Shown in pieces: positions 1-7,243 of a stretch of DNA of 64,000 bases. This DNA comes from Prevotella sp. (GTDB taxonomy: Bacteria; Bacteroidota; Bacteroidia; Bacteroidales; Dysgonomonadaceae), in the NCBI GenBank assembly GCA_031271965.1, contig JAISUS010000008.1:62001-126000 (forward strand), in the 5' to 3' direction. Made by a program: the position numbers and the translations under genes. A model generated the notes under the pieces. That model searched no databases. It was not told the DNA's origin and saw only the letters and a list, made by a program, of their open reading frames with translations. Each line of letters begins with the position of its first letter. Positions within the stretch are counted from its first letter, which is position 1.

Positions 1-2
1 TA

Positions 3-425
3 CCTGAAAAAGTAGGGCTAAAGGCAGTCATGAGAGATGGAGTAGATTATGAATTTACAATAGTCTTTGATGTTGATATAAAACACTTTGTAACTATCAG
101 CAAAGACAGGACAGGTTTATTCATGGGAAAACCTGAGTTTATTATCTCTTCTGATACAGGAAAAAGAATCCTACAATGGTGCAATGGTGGAACAAGTATA
201 GAATCAGTTAGGTTAGCTAAGACAGAGGAAGAACTTTATACACTCTATCATAAGTACCCTGAATGGAGAGAACAACTGACACCAGACTTTATGACAAAGA
301 AGCAGAATATTCAGTCTGCTAAAACTACTCATGTACCAACAACTAATAATCAATCAATGAACAATAATCCTAATTTTATAAGATATGGAAACAACAGCAC
401 TACAACTATTGCCAGTCAAAAATAA
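3..425 (+). CDS. AAA ATPase C-terminal part (Sak4/AAA_24-like), 5' partial
   Basis: The reading frame is open from the left edge of the window without a stop, so this is the C-terminal end of a longer protein; the first internal ATG is at 30. The sequence contains the block RDGVDYEFTIVFDVDIKH followed by SKDRTGLF, which is characteristic of the C-terminal half of phage- and element-borne nucleotide-binding proteins of the AAA_24/Sak4 type thought to act in recombination or replication. The Walker motifs would lie upstream, outside the window. The last 40 residues are polar, Asn- and Thr-rich and probably disordered. The end overlaps the start of the DUF3871 gene by 41 bases in another frame, suggesting co-transcription. 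Family assignment is by motif memory only. Confidence 0.6.
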   Translation, partial: PEKVGLKAVMRDGVDYEFTIVFDVDIKHFVTISKDRTGLFMGKPEFIISSDTGKRILQWCNGGTSIESVRLAKTEEELYTLYHKYPEWREQLTPDFMTKKQNIQSAKTTHVPTTNNQSMNNNPNFIRYGNNSTTTIASQK

Positions 426-1431
426 TCTGATTGGTAGTAATCATGTAATAGATACTCATGCAGAAGTTATAGAAACAAGAAGAGTTCAATCTCCTGTGAC
501 AACAGAAATTAGAAGAACTCCATTTGTTGAGGCTAACACCAAAGATGTTACTATACATCATCTGACAAATGAATGTGTAGTACCTGTATTCAGCAAGGAT
601 AATGAAATAACTATCAGTCATTCCAACTTTATAGAAACAGTCTGGAATGCAGCACATAACTTCTTTCAGGGAGAAAGTATTTCAGAGCCGGATATAAGAG
701 TTTCTCATGTCATAAAGGGAAGAATCCCCGAAGCTATCCATAAGTCCGTAAATCAGCTTTTAGAGACTGATAAGACCATATATTATGAACGGATGGCTTT
801 CTGTTTTGAAATTCCTACTATCTATGAAGATATTGAAGGCAACAGGCTCAACTTATCCATTGGTGGAGTGAGAGCCTATAATCATGAAAACCTGTATAGT
901 AAGAAATCAGCAGAGAAATTCAAAGTATTCATAGGCTTCAAGAATCTGGTATGCTGTAACCTCTGTGTTTCTACTGATGGTTACAAGACTGAAATAAAGG
1001 CCATGAGTACAACAGACTTATTCAAGACTGTGATGGAGCTGTTCCAACTCTATAACCCTGCAAGACATCTACACCTATTAAATTCATTTAAAGATGCTTC
1101 CCTGACAGAACACCAGTTTGCACAACTGATAGGCAAGAGCAAGCTGTATCAGTGTTTACCACCAAAAGACAAGAAACTATTGCCGAGCATGGAGTTTACA
1201 GATACACATATCAATGCAGTAGCCAAGTCTTATTACAATGATGATAATTTCAGCATTGGTGAACAAGCAGATTCTATCAGCCTGTGGAATGTGTATAACC
1301 TTTTTACTGGTGCTAATAAGAACAGTTATATTGACAATCTGTTAGATAGGTCTTTGAACGCAACGGAGTTAGTACATGGTATCAATAAGGCTTTGCATGG
1401 GGATAATCAGTACAGGTGGTTTATTGAGTAA
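385..1431 (+). CDS. DUF3871 family protein
   Basis: This 348-aa protein matches the DUF3871 family seen in Bacteroides integrative and conjugative elements. Recognisable blocks are the NECVVPVFSKDNEITISHSNF stretch near residues 62-82, RVSHVIKGRIPEAIH near 104-118, ETDKTIYYERMAFCFEIPT near 127-145, LNLSIGGVRAYNHENLYSKK near 155-174, and the C-terminal ALHGDNQYRWFIE. Its function is unknown; the family travels with element maintenance genes next to AAA ATPases, as here. The start at 385 is chosen because family members begin with a similar short N-terminus (MELQLIP-like; here METTALQLLPV). It overlaps the upstream ATPase gene by 41 bases. No signal peptide or membrane segment is seen, so it should be cytoplasmic. 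Confidence 0.85.
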   Translation: METTALQLLPVKNNLIGSNHVIDTHAEVIETRRVQSPVTTEIRRTPFVEANTKDVTIHHLTNECVVPVFSKDNEITISHSNFIETVWNAAHNFFQGESISEPDIRVSHVIKGRIPEAIHKSVNQLLETDKTIYYERMAFCFEIPTIYEDIEGNRLNLSIGGVRAYNHENLYSKKSAEKFKVFIGFKNLVCCNLCVSTDGYKTEIKAMSTTDLFKTVMELFQLYNPARHLHLLNSFKDASLTEHQFAQLIGKSKLYQCLPPKDKKLLPSMEFTDTHINAVAKSYYNDDNFSIGEQADSISLWNVYNLFTGANKNSYIDNLLDRSLNATELVHGINKALHGDNQYRWFIE

Positions 1432-1441
1432 TTTTGAATTT

Positions 1442-1490
1442 GTCTATCTTTTAGAAAAGTATCTATATAGTATTTGTCTAAAAGATGGAC
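1442..1490 (+). terminator. Stem-loop after DUF3871 gene
   Basis: A 14-bp stem (GTCTATCTTTTAGA at 1442-1455 pairing with TCTAAAAGATGGAC at 1477-1490, one G-T wobble) begins 11 bases after the DUF3871 stop codon. No clear T-run follows, so it may be a 3' end-stabilising hairpin rather than a strong intrinsic terminator. Confidence 0.5.
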
Positions 1491-1526
1491 AGATTTCATC
1501 TATGTGAATAGAGTTAATGGTATGAC

Positions 1527-1550
1527 TTAAATGAGAATATTCTCATTTAA
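1527..1550. terminator. 24-bp perfect palindrome between convergent genes
   Basis: Bases 1527-1550 are a perfect 24-bp palindrome with half site TTAAATGAGAAT. It lies between the stops of two convergent genes (1431 plus, 1561 minus). In RNA it can form a 10-bp stem with an ATAT loop on either strand, so a bidirectional terminator is the simplest reading; a protein-binding site is the alternative. Confidence 0.5.
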
Positions 1551-1560
1551 CAGAGAATCT

Positions 1561-2334
1561 TTATTGAGTAAATACTTTATAGTTTGTTATATTGTCTTTT
1601 TCATAAATGTTTGTACTATTCTTTTCCTTATTATACATGAAAATATAATTTCTAACTGAGCCGACAAATGTATTGGTAGAATCAGATTTAATAGTATCTC
1701 CCATATAATCAAATGATATATCTGATACATATTTAGCATTTATATTTTTCATTTTAACTGCATTAGTATAACTTGTATATCCTGTGAGATAAACAGTATA
1801 GCTAACTGAAATAATTATTACAAGATGTGCTAATCTAATTCTCTTTAGGGTGAAATTGGATACGTATCTTATTTGTCTAATGAAGTTGAAAATAATATTT
1901 CGTCTCTTTTTATAGTAATGATAGCCATAATCACTATACAACTTCAAAATATATACAAAAGTGATTATAGTGATAGAGAAGTTCATATAACCTGTTTTTT
2001 CTGAGCCGATAACAGCTAGAACTGAATATACTACTATAAATACAATAAAGACTATTATGGTTAGGATCAATATACGATTGCTGAATTTAGGCGTTTTTTT
2101 AGAGTATCTAAACAATAAGATAAGAATAAACAGCGACCCAGTTAATGTAAGTATGATTTTAAACAATATTAGAGGATTTAGAATATTGGCAAAAAACATA
2201 AAAAGTATCTCACTAAAATCAAGATATCCAACAATGTTAATATCAAACACATAATAATAGATATAAGTGGAAACAAACCCTATAAACCACATTATAGCAT
2301 AAATAACAGTTGTGTATTTGGCTAATTTTTCCAT
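1561..2334 (-). CDS. Hypothetical polytopic membrane protein
   Basis: I do not recognise this 257-aa protein. It has about five hydrophobic segments (roughly residues 9-29, 55-75, 88-110, 118-132 and 168-185) separated by a basic loop around 140-165 (YKKRRNIIF, RQIR, LKRIR), and a polar C-terminal tail of about 70 residues that has no membrane segment. It lies downstream of the Orc-like ATPase gene on the same strand, 171 bases away with a terminator-like hairpin between, and against the direction of the element backbone genes. That position marks it as cargo. A role as membrane effector partner of the ATPase is possible but is only inference from adjacency. Confidence 0.7.
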   Translation of the reverse strand: MEKLAKYTTVIYAIMWFIGFVSTYIYYYVFDINIVGYLDFSEILFMFFANILNPLILFKIILTLTGSLFILILLFRYSKKTPKFSNRILILTIIVFIVFIVVYSVLAVIGSEKTGYMNFSITIITFVYILKLYSDYGYHYYKKRRNIIFNFIRQIRYVSNFTLKRIRLAHLVIIISVSYTVYLTGYTSYTNAVKMKNINAKYVSDISFDYMGDTIKSDSTNTFVGSVRNYIFMYNKEKNSTNIYEKDNITNYKVFTQ

Positions 2335-2455
2335 GAAAATTTAGTATTATCCGTAAGAGCATTACTCATATTAGAACAAACAAAAGATATTACCATATAA
2401 TGATTTAATGAATAATCAATAGCATACTGGGCTTTATTGCAAGTTGAGCCAAGTG

Positions 2456-2499
2456 AGACAGGGCTTCATATCTAAATGTATGATTGTGAAGCTCTGTCT
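2456..2499 (-). terminator. Terminator of the ATPase gene
   Basis: A 13-bp inverted repeat with one wobble pair (arms 2456-2468 AGACAGGGCTTCA and 2487-2499 TGAAGCTCTGTCT, 18-base loop) starts 7 bases beyond the stop of the minus-strand ATPase gene. No strong T-run follows on the minus strand, so read-through into the membrane protein gene is possible. Confidence 0.55.
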
Positions 2500-2505
2500 T
2501 TAGTA

Positions 2506-3732
2506 TCATATTTCTTCATCAGGAAAATATGCCTTATGTATCTTTATAAAGCTAGGCATTCGTGGGTCAGAAAACCTGTATATTCCTTTAGATAAACGTC
2601 TCATTATTTTAGAGTTATCAGTACTAACAAGTTTTGATAAATAAGGTCCTAATTGAGATGTAGTTAAATCCTCTTTATATATATCATAATATTTTTTACA
2701 AATATCATAGCCCGAAAAGCGAAACTCATTACAAGTTGCTGCTGCTAATAGTATTCTTTCAAGTTTGTCTTTATGTGTTGAATTAGTTGATTCTATAAAC
2801 ATAGTAAGTAGAGATTCTTCTGAATTTTCAATAGCTCTTTCTGTTGCATTTAATAAGTCCCTCATTGTAACAGTAGTACGTTCCTCAGCAATGACATCTT
2901 CACAAACTTTCAGTGCTAATAAATGGGTAAAATATGGATAACCCGAACTAACTATGGCTATTTTGGGCATTACAACTGGATCAAAATTCAATTTTAATCT
3001 GCTTGCTCCATTTTTCAGAATCTCAATTAAGTCTTTTATGAGAATTCTTCGGACTTTTATCTCTCTTAAACAACGAGTTAAAGATGGATGCCCCATTGTT
3101 AACTCTCTAGCTGAATCTGCTATTCCCACAATCAATATCCTTAATGTAGAGTTTCTATCACTCAAAAGCTTAATTACCTCAGCTATTTTTTCCTTATCTT
3201 CTGTAGATTGAATGGCATCAAATTCATCTATTAGTAAAAGTCCTTTTAAATCAGATATATGTTCTGCAACAAAAGATGGGTTTAGTGATAATTTATTTTC
3301 TCCTTCCTTTTGTGTCTGTTTATCTTTAGATACCCCGAACCCACTTAAAACAGCACTAAGACCTGTCGATTTTGATTCTGATATAGTATTTACATCAACA
3401 TTCACAGCCTTTAAGGGCTTCTCAAAGATAGTAGCAAAATTATCAAGTCTTGAACATTGCTTTTTAAACAATGTCAATCCATACCTCTTTGATAGTTCAA
3501 TAGAAGCAGTCTCAGCTAGCGAACTTTTACCCACCCCTCTTTCACCAAATAGAAGAGCATGCTGTCCTGGTGTGGTCAAATGCTCAAATAGGCTCCTTAG
3601 TTCTTTATTTCGTCCCTTTAACCAATCAACTTTTATTATTGGTATATGGGGCGTAAATATACTTCTTACTCCAGATTTAATAATTCTATCATTAGTCTCT
3701 TGTATATTATCTAAAATTGAACTAGTATCCAT
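2506..3732 (-). CDS. Orc1/Cdc6-like AAA+ ATPase
   Basis: The protein (408 aa from the ATG at 3732; the frame also extends to a TTG at 3741) is a P-loop ATPase. In numbering from the TTG, Walker A is GERGVGKSS at 66-74 and Walker B is LLLIDEFD at 168-175, with an IVGIAD sensor-1-like strand near 204-209 and a conserved arginine-rich segment after it (TRCLREIKVRR). The C-terminal 130 residues look like a winged-helix region (DICKKYYDIYKEDLTTSQLGPYLSKL, then KGIYRFSDPRMPSF). This layout resembles archaeal-type Orc1/Cdc6 and STAND-like ATPases that occur as cargo in bacterial mobile elements, some in defence loci. It is not part of the backbone strand. The ATG start is preferred because a TATCTTTG promoter box lies about 25 bases upstream. 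The actual role is unknown. Confidence 0.8.
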   Translation of the reverse strand: MDTSSILDNIQETNDRIIKSGVRSIFTPHIPIIKVDWLKGRNKELRSLFEHLTTPGQHALLFGERGVGKSSLAETASIELSKRYGLTLFKKQCSRLDNFATIFEKPLKAVNVDVNTISESKSTGLSAVLSGFGVSKDKQTQKEGENKLSLNPSFVAEHISDLKGLLLIDEFDAIQSTEDKEKIAEVIKLLSDRNSTLRILIVGIADSARELTMGHPSLTRCLREIKVRRILIKDLIEILKNGASRLKLNFDPVVMPKIAIVSSGYPYFTHLLALKVCEDVIAEERTTVTMRDLLNATERAIENSEESLLTMFIESTNSTHKDKLERILLAAATCNEFRFSGYDICKKYYDIYKEDLTTSQLGPYLSKLVSTDNSKIMRRLSKGIYRFSDPRMPSFIKIHKAYFPDEEI

Positions 3733-3757
3733 TATTTTCAAATTTTATGTTAAAAAT

Positions 3758-3765
3758 CAAAGATA
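3758..3765 (-). promoter_or_regulatory. -7 box upstream of Orc-like ATPase
   Basis: On the minus strand TATCTTTG matches the Bacteroidota -7 consensus TAnnTTTG; a TTGC about 21 bases upstream is a weak -33 candidate. It implies a very short leader before the ATG at 3732. Confidence 0.45.
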
Positions 3766-4177
3766 TAAACAAATTTAATTGCGACAGCAACTTGATGTGA
3801 ATTTTTTATTATATGAAAGGAAATCCAAATGATTACCAGATAGGTATGTGATAAGTTATCAGTTATAATCGTTGGTTAAAATTACAAATTATAGAAAATA
3901 GGATAGCAATTTATTTAACTTTTTTAACTATGAAAAATTGATATCAAGTATATCTAAATTCAATAGTCCATGAAAGTGTTTAAATGATGATAGCCAATAT
4001 AAATGATTTACACAATAATGCTAAGATCAATCCACTCTTCGGGAAAGTTCTTATATCGTATTTTCCTGAAAAGTTGATTATAACCAGCTACTATACTTAG
4101 CTTTGAGCAAATAGAACTAAGTAGACAAAGCCTTAATATTCTTCTGTAGGATGTTAGTTTTTTATTTTTAGTTTTGT

Positions 4178-4286
4178 TCAAGTTAAAAATGTATGGCAAG
4201 GAGGGCTTCCTACTATAATCTCAAAGAGTAAATCCACCTGAACCACAAAAAGGGTCATATATCTTTGTTAAAAAAGTGTTTTTTTC
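4178..4286 (-). pseudogene. Relic of a DNA (cytosine-5) methyltransferase
   Basis: Reading the minus strand, one frame (4286-4221) gives a peptide ending IYDPFCGSGGFTL before a TGA, close to motif I of C5 methyltransferases (DLFCGAGGFTL-like). The next frame (about 4225-4178) gives FEIIVGSPPCHTFLT before a TGA, close to motif IV (the PPC catalytic cysteine motif). In an intact enzyme these motifs are separated by roughly 50-70 residues; here they almost abut and are in different frames, so the gene has lost an internal segment and most of both ends. A TTG-initiated frame of 63 codons (4008-4199) continues in the third frame but shows no recognisable motif. The motif I match could also suggest an N4/N6 methyltransferase (DPFCGSG), but PPC argues for C5. 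Confidence 0.4.
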
Positions 4287-4352
4287 ATAATAAATTTATC
4301 TATAATAGCAGAGAAACAGACATATTATTGTATGTTTGCAAGAGAGTGAATG

Positions 4353-4378
4353 AAAAACCCCACAATTAAGTGGGGCTT
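4353..4378 (-). terminator. Intrinsic terminator of the 44-aa gene
   Basis: GTGGGG/CCCCAC stem (4358-4363 and 4370-4375) with loop AATTAA; on the minus strand it reads GCCCCAC-loop-GTGGGG followed by TTTTTC. It starts about 7 bases after the small gene's stop, so it belongs to that gene. Confidence 0.75.
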
Positions 4379-4384
4379 TATCAA

Positions 4385-4519
4385 CTATTTAAGCTTCCTT
4401 ATGGGAATCTTATACACTCCACCTTTTGGGTGATAAACACGCACTCCATTACGAGTAATGTAAGGAGTGAAAACATAATCCTCATCGGGGTTCTCCAGAT
4501 AAACTTTTTTTTCTTCCAT
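4385..4519 (-). CDS. Small 44-aa protein
   Basis: An ATG-initiated 44-codon frame encodes a charged protein starting MEEKKVYLENPDEDYVF and ending YKIPIRKLK. It is rich in Tyr, Val, Lys and Arg with no membrane segment and has a beta-strand-like alternation in the middle. Support for it being real is its compact charged composition, unlike random AT-rich DNA, and a strong intrinsic terminator placed immediately after the stop. It sits alone in the element's noncoding zone. I do not recognise a family; small element-borne accessory proteins such as DNA-binding or anti-defence proteins are possible, but nothing in the sequence decides this. Confidence 0.6.
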   Translation of the reverse strand: MEEKKVYLENPDEDYVFTPYITRNGVRVYHPKGGVYKIPIRKLK

Positions 4520-4564
4520 GTGAAAAAAGTTGTTAGTGAATAATAAAAATTTACTATCTAAAGG

Positions 4565-4597
4565 GTTGGAAGCCGTTAACTTCCAACTTCTTTTTTA
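4565..4597 (+). terminator. Plus-strand intrinsic terminator without an obvious gene
   Basis: GTTGGAAG (4565-4572), loop CCGTTAA, CTTCCAAC (4580-4587), then TTCTTTTTT. It is a textbook plus-strand terminator, yet no plus-strand gene is visible in the preceding 3 kb, so it suggests an untranslated or very small plus-strand transcript, or a relic. Confidence 0.65.
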
Positions 4598-5808
4598 CAA
4601 ACATATACATTCATTTTATCTATCACTCTTGTAGATGAAAAAACATTATTGAATGTCGAAAACTTATCAAACCTATACAATTTAAAGTCAATTAACTTCC
4701 CTTAATGAGAAAAGTTATTTACAATCTTTTCTATACACTCTCAAAACTACTTCTATTTCATAACCCTTTATGTACTTAGTCGTAAAAGTTATTCCCATAC
4801 AATTACTGTTTTACTCCTCAAATATAGGTTACTCATACAATATTAATAGCTGTTGGTACGAGAAAACACCTATGGGCAGAAAACTCTCATTATATAGATA
4901 AAATACTATCATCTCTAAAATATAAACCCCAACCATTTTTTCTATATCAATAAATCTGATTTTAGAATATTACACTTAGATAAAGACATTTTTTTCTGAT
5001 TTTGTCAACTTAAACATTGGAAGACTGAGAGTGTAATATTAAGTATAACAGAAAGTTATATTTGATTAAATATCAGATAATCAATAGTTTTATATAGTGA
5101 CGTTCCATGATTATTAAATACAAAGATTAACTTATGTTTACATTGTTTAATAATTCACATCTATTATTGAAGTAAGGTAGGTAACTTCATTTCAAAGATT
5201 TATCATCATATATACTATAATACTATACAAAGTTTATAAAAACATCTTACCTACCTTACCCAACATTCCAGTCCTGTCAGATAACACCAAGAGTAACATT
5301 ATTGTAAGATGTTAGAGTATCAGCATCCATGATATTTTTAAATTCTCCGATGGGCTACTTTTCAAGTATTTTTATCAGTTACCAACATAATATGATGTAA
5401 TATATCCACATGAAAGCTAATCTGGTTAGCAAGTCTGTGAGAGCACTTGCCAAGAACAGGTCACTATGCTATATAGTGTAACATAGACTAACCTGATTGA
5501 GTTTGAGTATCATCAATAACAGTATATCCTATATTGATGCTATCCCCACTGATACAGACTTCTTCATTTTTTTACTATAAAAAATTGACATCAAGAATAT
5601 GTAAGTGAGAATGCCCTCATAAACATCCCCCACCCAGTTTGAATATAAAAAACTCTCCCACCAGTACAATATAAAGTCAAAAAACTCAGGCAACATATTA
5701 TTTTTCAGACCCCAAGCTTCCATCCACCCCTACTAAGTTGTAGCAGAGAACATCTTTGTTGTAGTGTAAAAGACTACTATACAATCAACTTGCTAAACAT
5801 TTAAGATT
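4598..5808. other. 1.2-kb AT-rich noncoding stretch
   Basis: No convincing gene is seen. The stretch is very AT-rich and contains the 13-bp inverted repeat at 5172/5247 and a small CACTAT-GCTAT-ATAGTG hairpin at 5462-5478. A 64-codon minus-strand frame at 5529-5723 is the only open frame of note and is not supported. The structure would fit an origin (transfer or replication) or a regulatory region of the element, but no relaxase or initiator gene is adjacent to confirm this. Confidence 0.6.
5172..5259. repeat. 13-bp perfect inverted repeat, 62-bp spacer
   Basis: GTAAGGTAGGTAA (5172-5184) and TTACCTACCTTAC (5247-5259) are exact reverse complements. The arms are the most GC-containing words in an otherwise AT-rich stretch, so chance is unlikely. 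They could be binding sites for an element-encoded protein such as a recombination directionality factor, relaxase or initiator. Confidence 0.65.
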
Positions 5809-6225
5809 ATGGTAACAATTATCAACTACAAAGAGGTACAAACAGAAGATGGTAGACATTTTGTGTCTATAGAGCTTCAAGGTGAGCCAAGACTGGAACA
5901 AAGTTCAACAACAGGCAACTTTTACCTTACAGCAAACAAGACCAGAGTTTCAACAGCATTACCCATTGAAGCCTGTAAGATGCTGATAGGGCAAACTATG
6001 TCTGGTACTGTAGAAAAAGTACAGGTAGAACCTTATCCCTATGTCAACAAAGAAACAGGGGAATCTTTCACTTTAGATTATGCTTATGTGTACAGACCAG
6101 AAGAGCGAGCCATGTCTAAAGAAGAATTAGACTATGCCAGAATGATGAACTTCAACCAATTCCCAAGTAATCATTCTGTAATTGGTGGCTCAATGGATAT
6201 ATCCAAAGTAATGATGCCTTCTTAA
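5809..6225 (+). CDS. Element-associated hypothetical protein (138 aa)
   Basis: This small soluble protein begins MVTIINYKEVQTEDGRHFVSI and continues with alternating beta-strand patterns (VSIELQGEPRLEQSSTTGNFYLTANKTRVSTALP), a conserved-looking CKMLIGQTMSGTVEKVQVEPYPYVN segment, and an acidic, less ordered C-terminus. Proteins with this N-terminal pattern recur in Bacteroidota conjugative and mobilizable elements without a known function; an OB-like nucleic-acid-binding fold is a guess from the strand pattern only. No signal peptide or membrane segment is present. It is flanked by long noncoding regions and followed by its own terminator, so it is monocistronic. Confidence 0.7.
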   Translation: MVTIINYKEVQTEDGRHFVSIELQGEPRLEQSSTTGNFYLTANKTRVSTALPIEACKMLIGQTMSGTVEKVQVEPYPYVNKETGESFTLDYAYVYRPEERAMSKEELDYARMMNFNQFPSNHSVIGGSMDISKVMMPS

Positions 6226-6239
6226 TAATCAGATTTCGT

Positions 6240-6286
6240 CAGACCTTACTTGTAATATGGTAAGGTCTGGTTTCAATCCTTTTTTG
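6240..6286 (+). terminator. Intrinsic terminator
   Basis: CAGACCTTAC (6240-6249) pairs perfectly with GTAAGGTCTG (6260-6269), followed by GTTTCAATCCTTTTTT. It terminates the 138-aa gene, 15 bases after its stop. Confidence 0.8.
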
Positions 6287-6784
6287 GGAGAACACTATAT
6301 ATGTATCTGTAAGCAGGGCTACTCCATATCCATGTATTTATTCAAAATGAGCCTTAACCTTATATCAAAACATATTTTTTATATAGACTTTTAAAACAAG
6401 TATTATTACACACCACAACATATAGAAAAACATAATAATAAAGAGCTCATGCCTGATATTTTGGTTTAACTTTCTATCTAAGTAATGTTTTGTATCAACT
6501 TAAATTCATATTTTTGTTGTACAAACAGTTAATCATTTGCTTATGGTAGAATAACAAACTAGGATAATTAATATAAAGCGTTTGCTTTATTACTTGTAGG
6601 TTCATAAAATCACCACTTTTAGTAACCAACTGCATAGTAGTAAGAGTGAATGCTCATGTTATATAGGGCATGAGCTTCCTTATTGCAGTTGGTAGGTGTT
6701 GTGGTGATACCTTTGAACTTAGTAGGGTAAGTATCATGCCCTTCTTGTGTCAACTATGGTACACACTTAACAACAAATAGCAAC
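6287..6784. other. Noncoding leader region with nested hairpin at 6625-6693
   Basis: About 500 bases without a gene precede the lipoprotein. The only clear structure is a long imperfect stem-loop: ACCAACTGCA (6625-6634) pairs with TGCAGTTGGT (6684-6693), AGTAAG with CTTATT inside it, and GCTCATG (6652-6658) with CATGAGC (6669-6675) at the tip. No T-run follows it, so it does not look like a terminator. It could be a regulatory leader of the lipoprotein mRNA, a small structured RNA or a processing site for DNA transfer. Confidence 0.55.
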
Positions 6785-7222
6785 ATGAAAAATTTACTAT
6801 TAATCCTAATGAGTATGTTTATACTCATGTCCTGTTCTAATGACAATGAGGATGATACCAACCAATATAGTTTTGGTAATTTAACTCCTGCTAACTTTCC
6901 TCTAGGATTATATGGAACTTTAAAGGATGATGGAAAAATTAATACATATACTGGTGTTAGTTTTGGTATTGAAAGTAGTAATGGAAAGTTATATGGAGAT
7001 GTCTATGTCATTAATAAAGGAAATTATAATTTCAATGATGTTTCTATTGACAAGAATATTATCACTCTTGAAAACAACATGTATGTTCTAAAATATAGAT
7101 TTGATGAAGATTCTGACAGGTATGTACTTACATTTATATGGGGTGAAGTAAAACCCGAATATGAATATAAATATTATCTACATTTTACCCAAGAACAAGA
7201 TAAATATTATAAACTCAAGTAA
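6785..7222 (+). CDS. Small secreted lipoprotein
   Basis: The 145-aa product has a lipoprotein signal peptide (MKNLLLILMSMFILMSC, lipidated Cys17) followed by an acidic SNDNEDD stretch, the kind of sequence that in Bacteroidota favours surface export. The mature part of about 128 residues is rich in Tyr, Asn and Asp, with beta-strand character (GKLYGDVYVINKGNYNF, YVLTFIWGEVKPEYEYKYYLHF). No family is recognised. It lies 21 bases before the GYF_2 membrane protein gene on the same strand, so the two probably form an operon. It is encoded close to the element boundary, a usual place for cargo. Confidence 0.75.
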   Translation: MKNLLLILMSMFILMSCSNDNEDDTNQYSFGNLTPANFPLGLYGTLKDDGKINTYTGVSFGIESSNGKLYGDVYVINKGNYNFNDVSIDKNIITLENNMYVLKYRFDEDSDRYVLTFIWGEVKPEYEYKYYLHFTQEQDKYYKLK

Positions 7223-7243
7223 CTCTGAAACATTATATCAACT

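Noticed and set aside
4008-4199. TTG-initiated 63-codon frame
   Set aside because: It overlaps the methyltransferase relic in another frame, has no motif and a weak start; treated as part of decayed DNA.
5529-5723. 64-codon minus-strand frame with many aromatic residues
   Set aside because: No homology signal, no promoter or terminator, and low-complexity AT-rich surroundings; probably a chance open frame.
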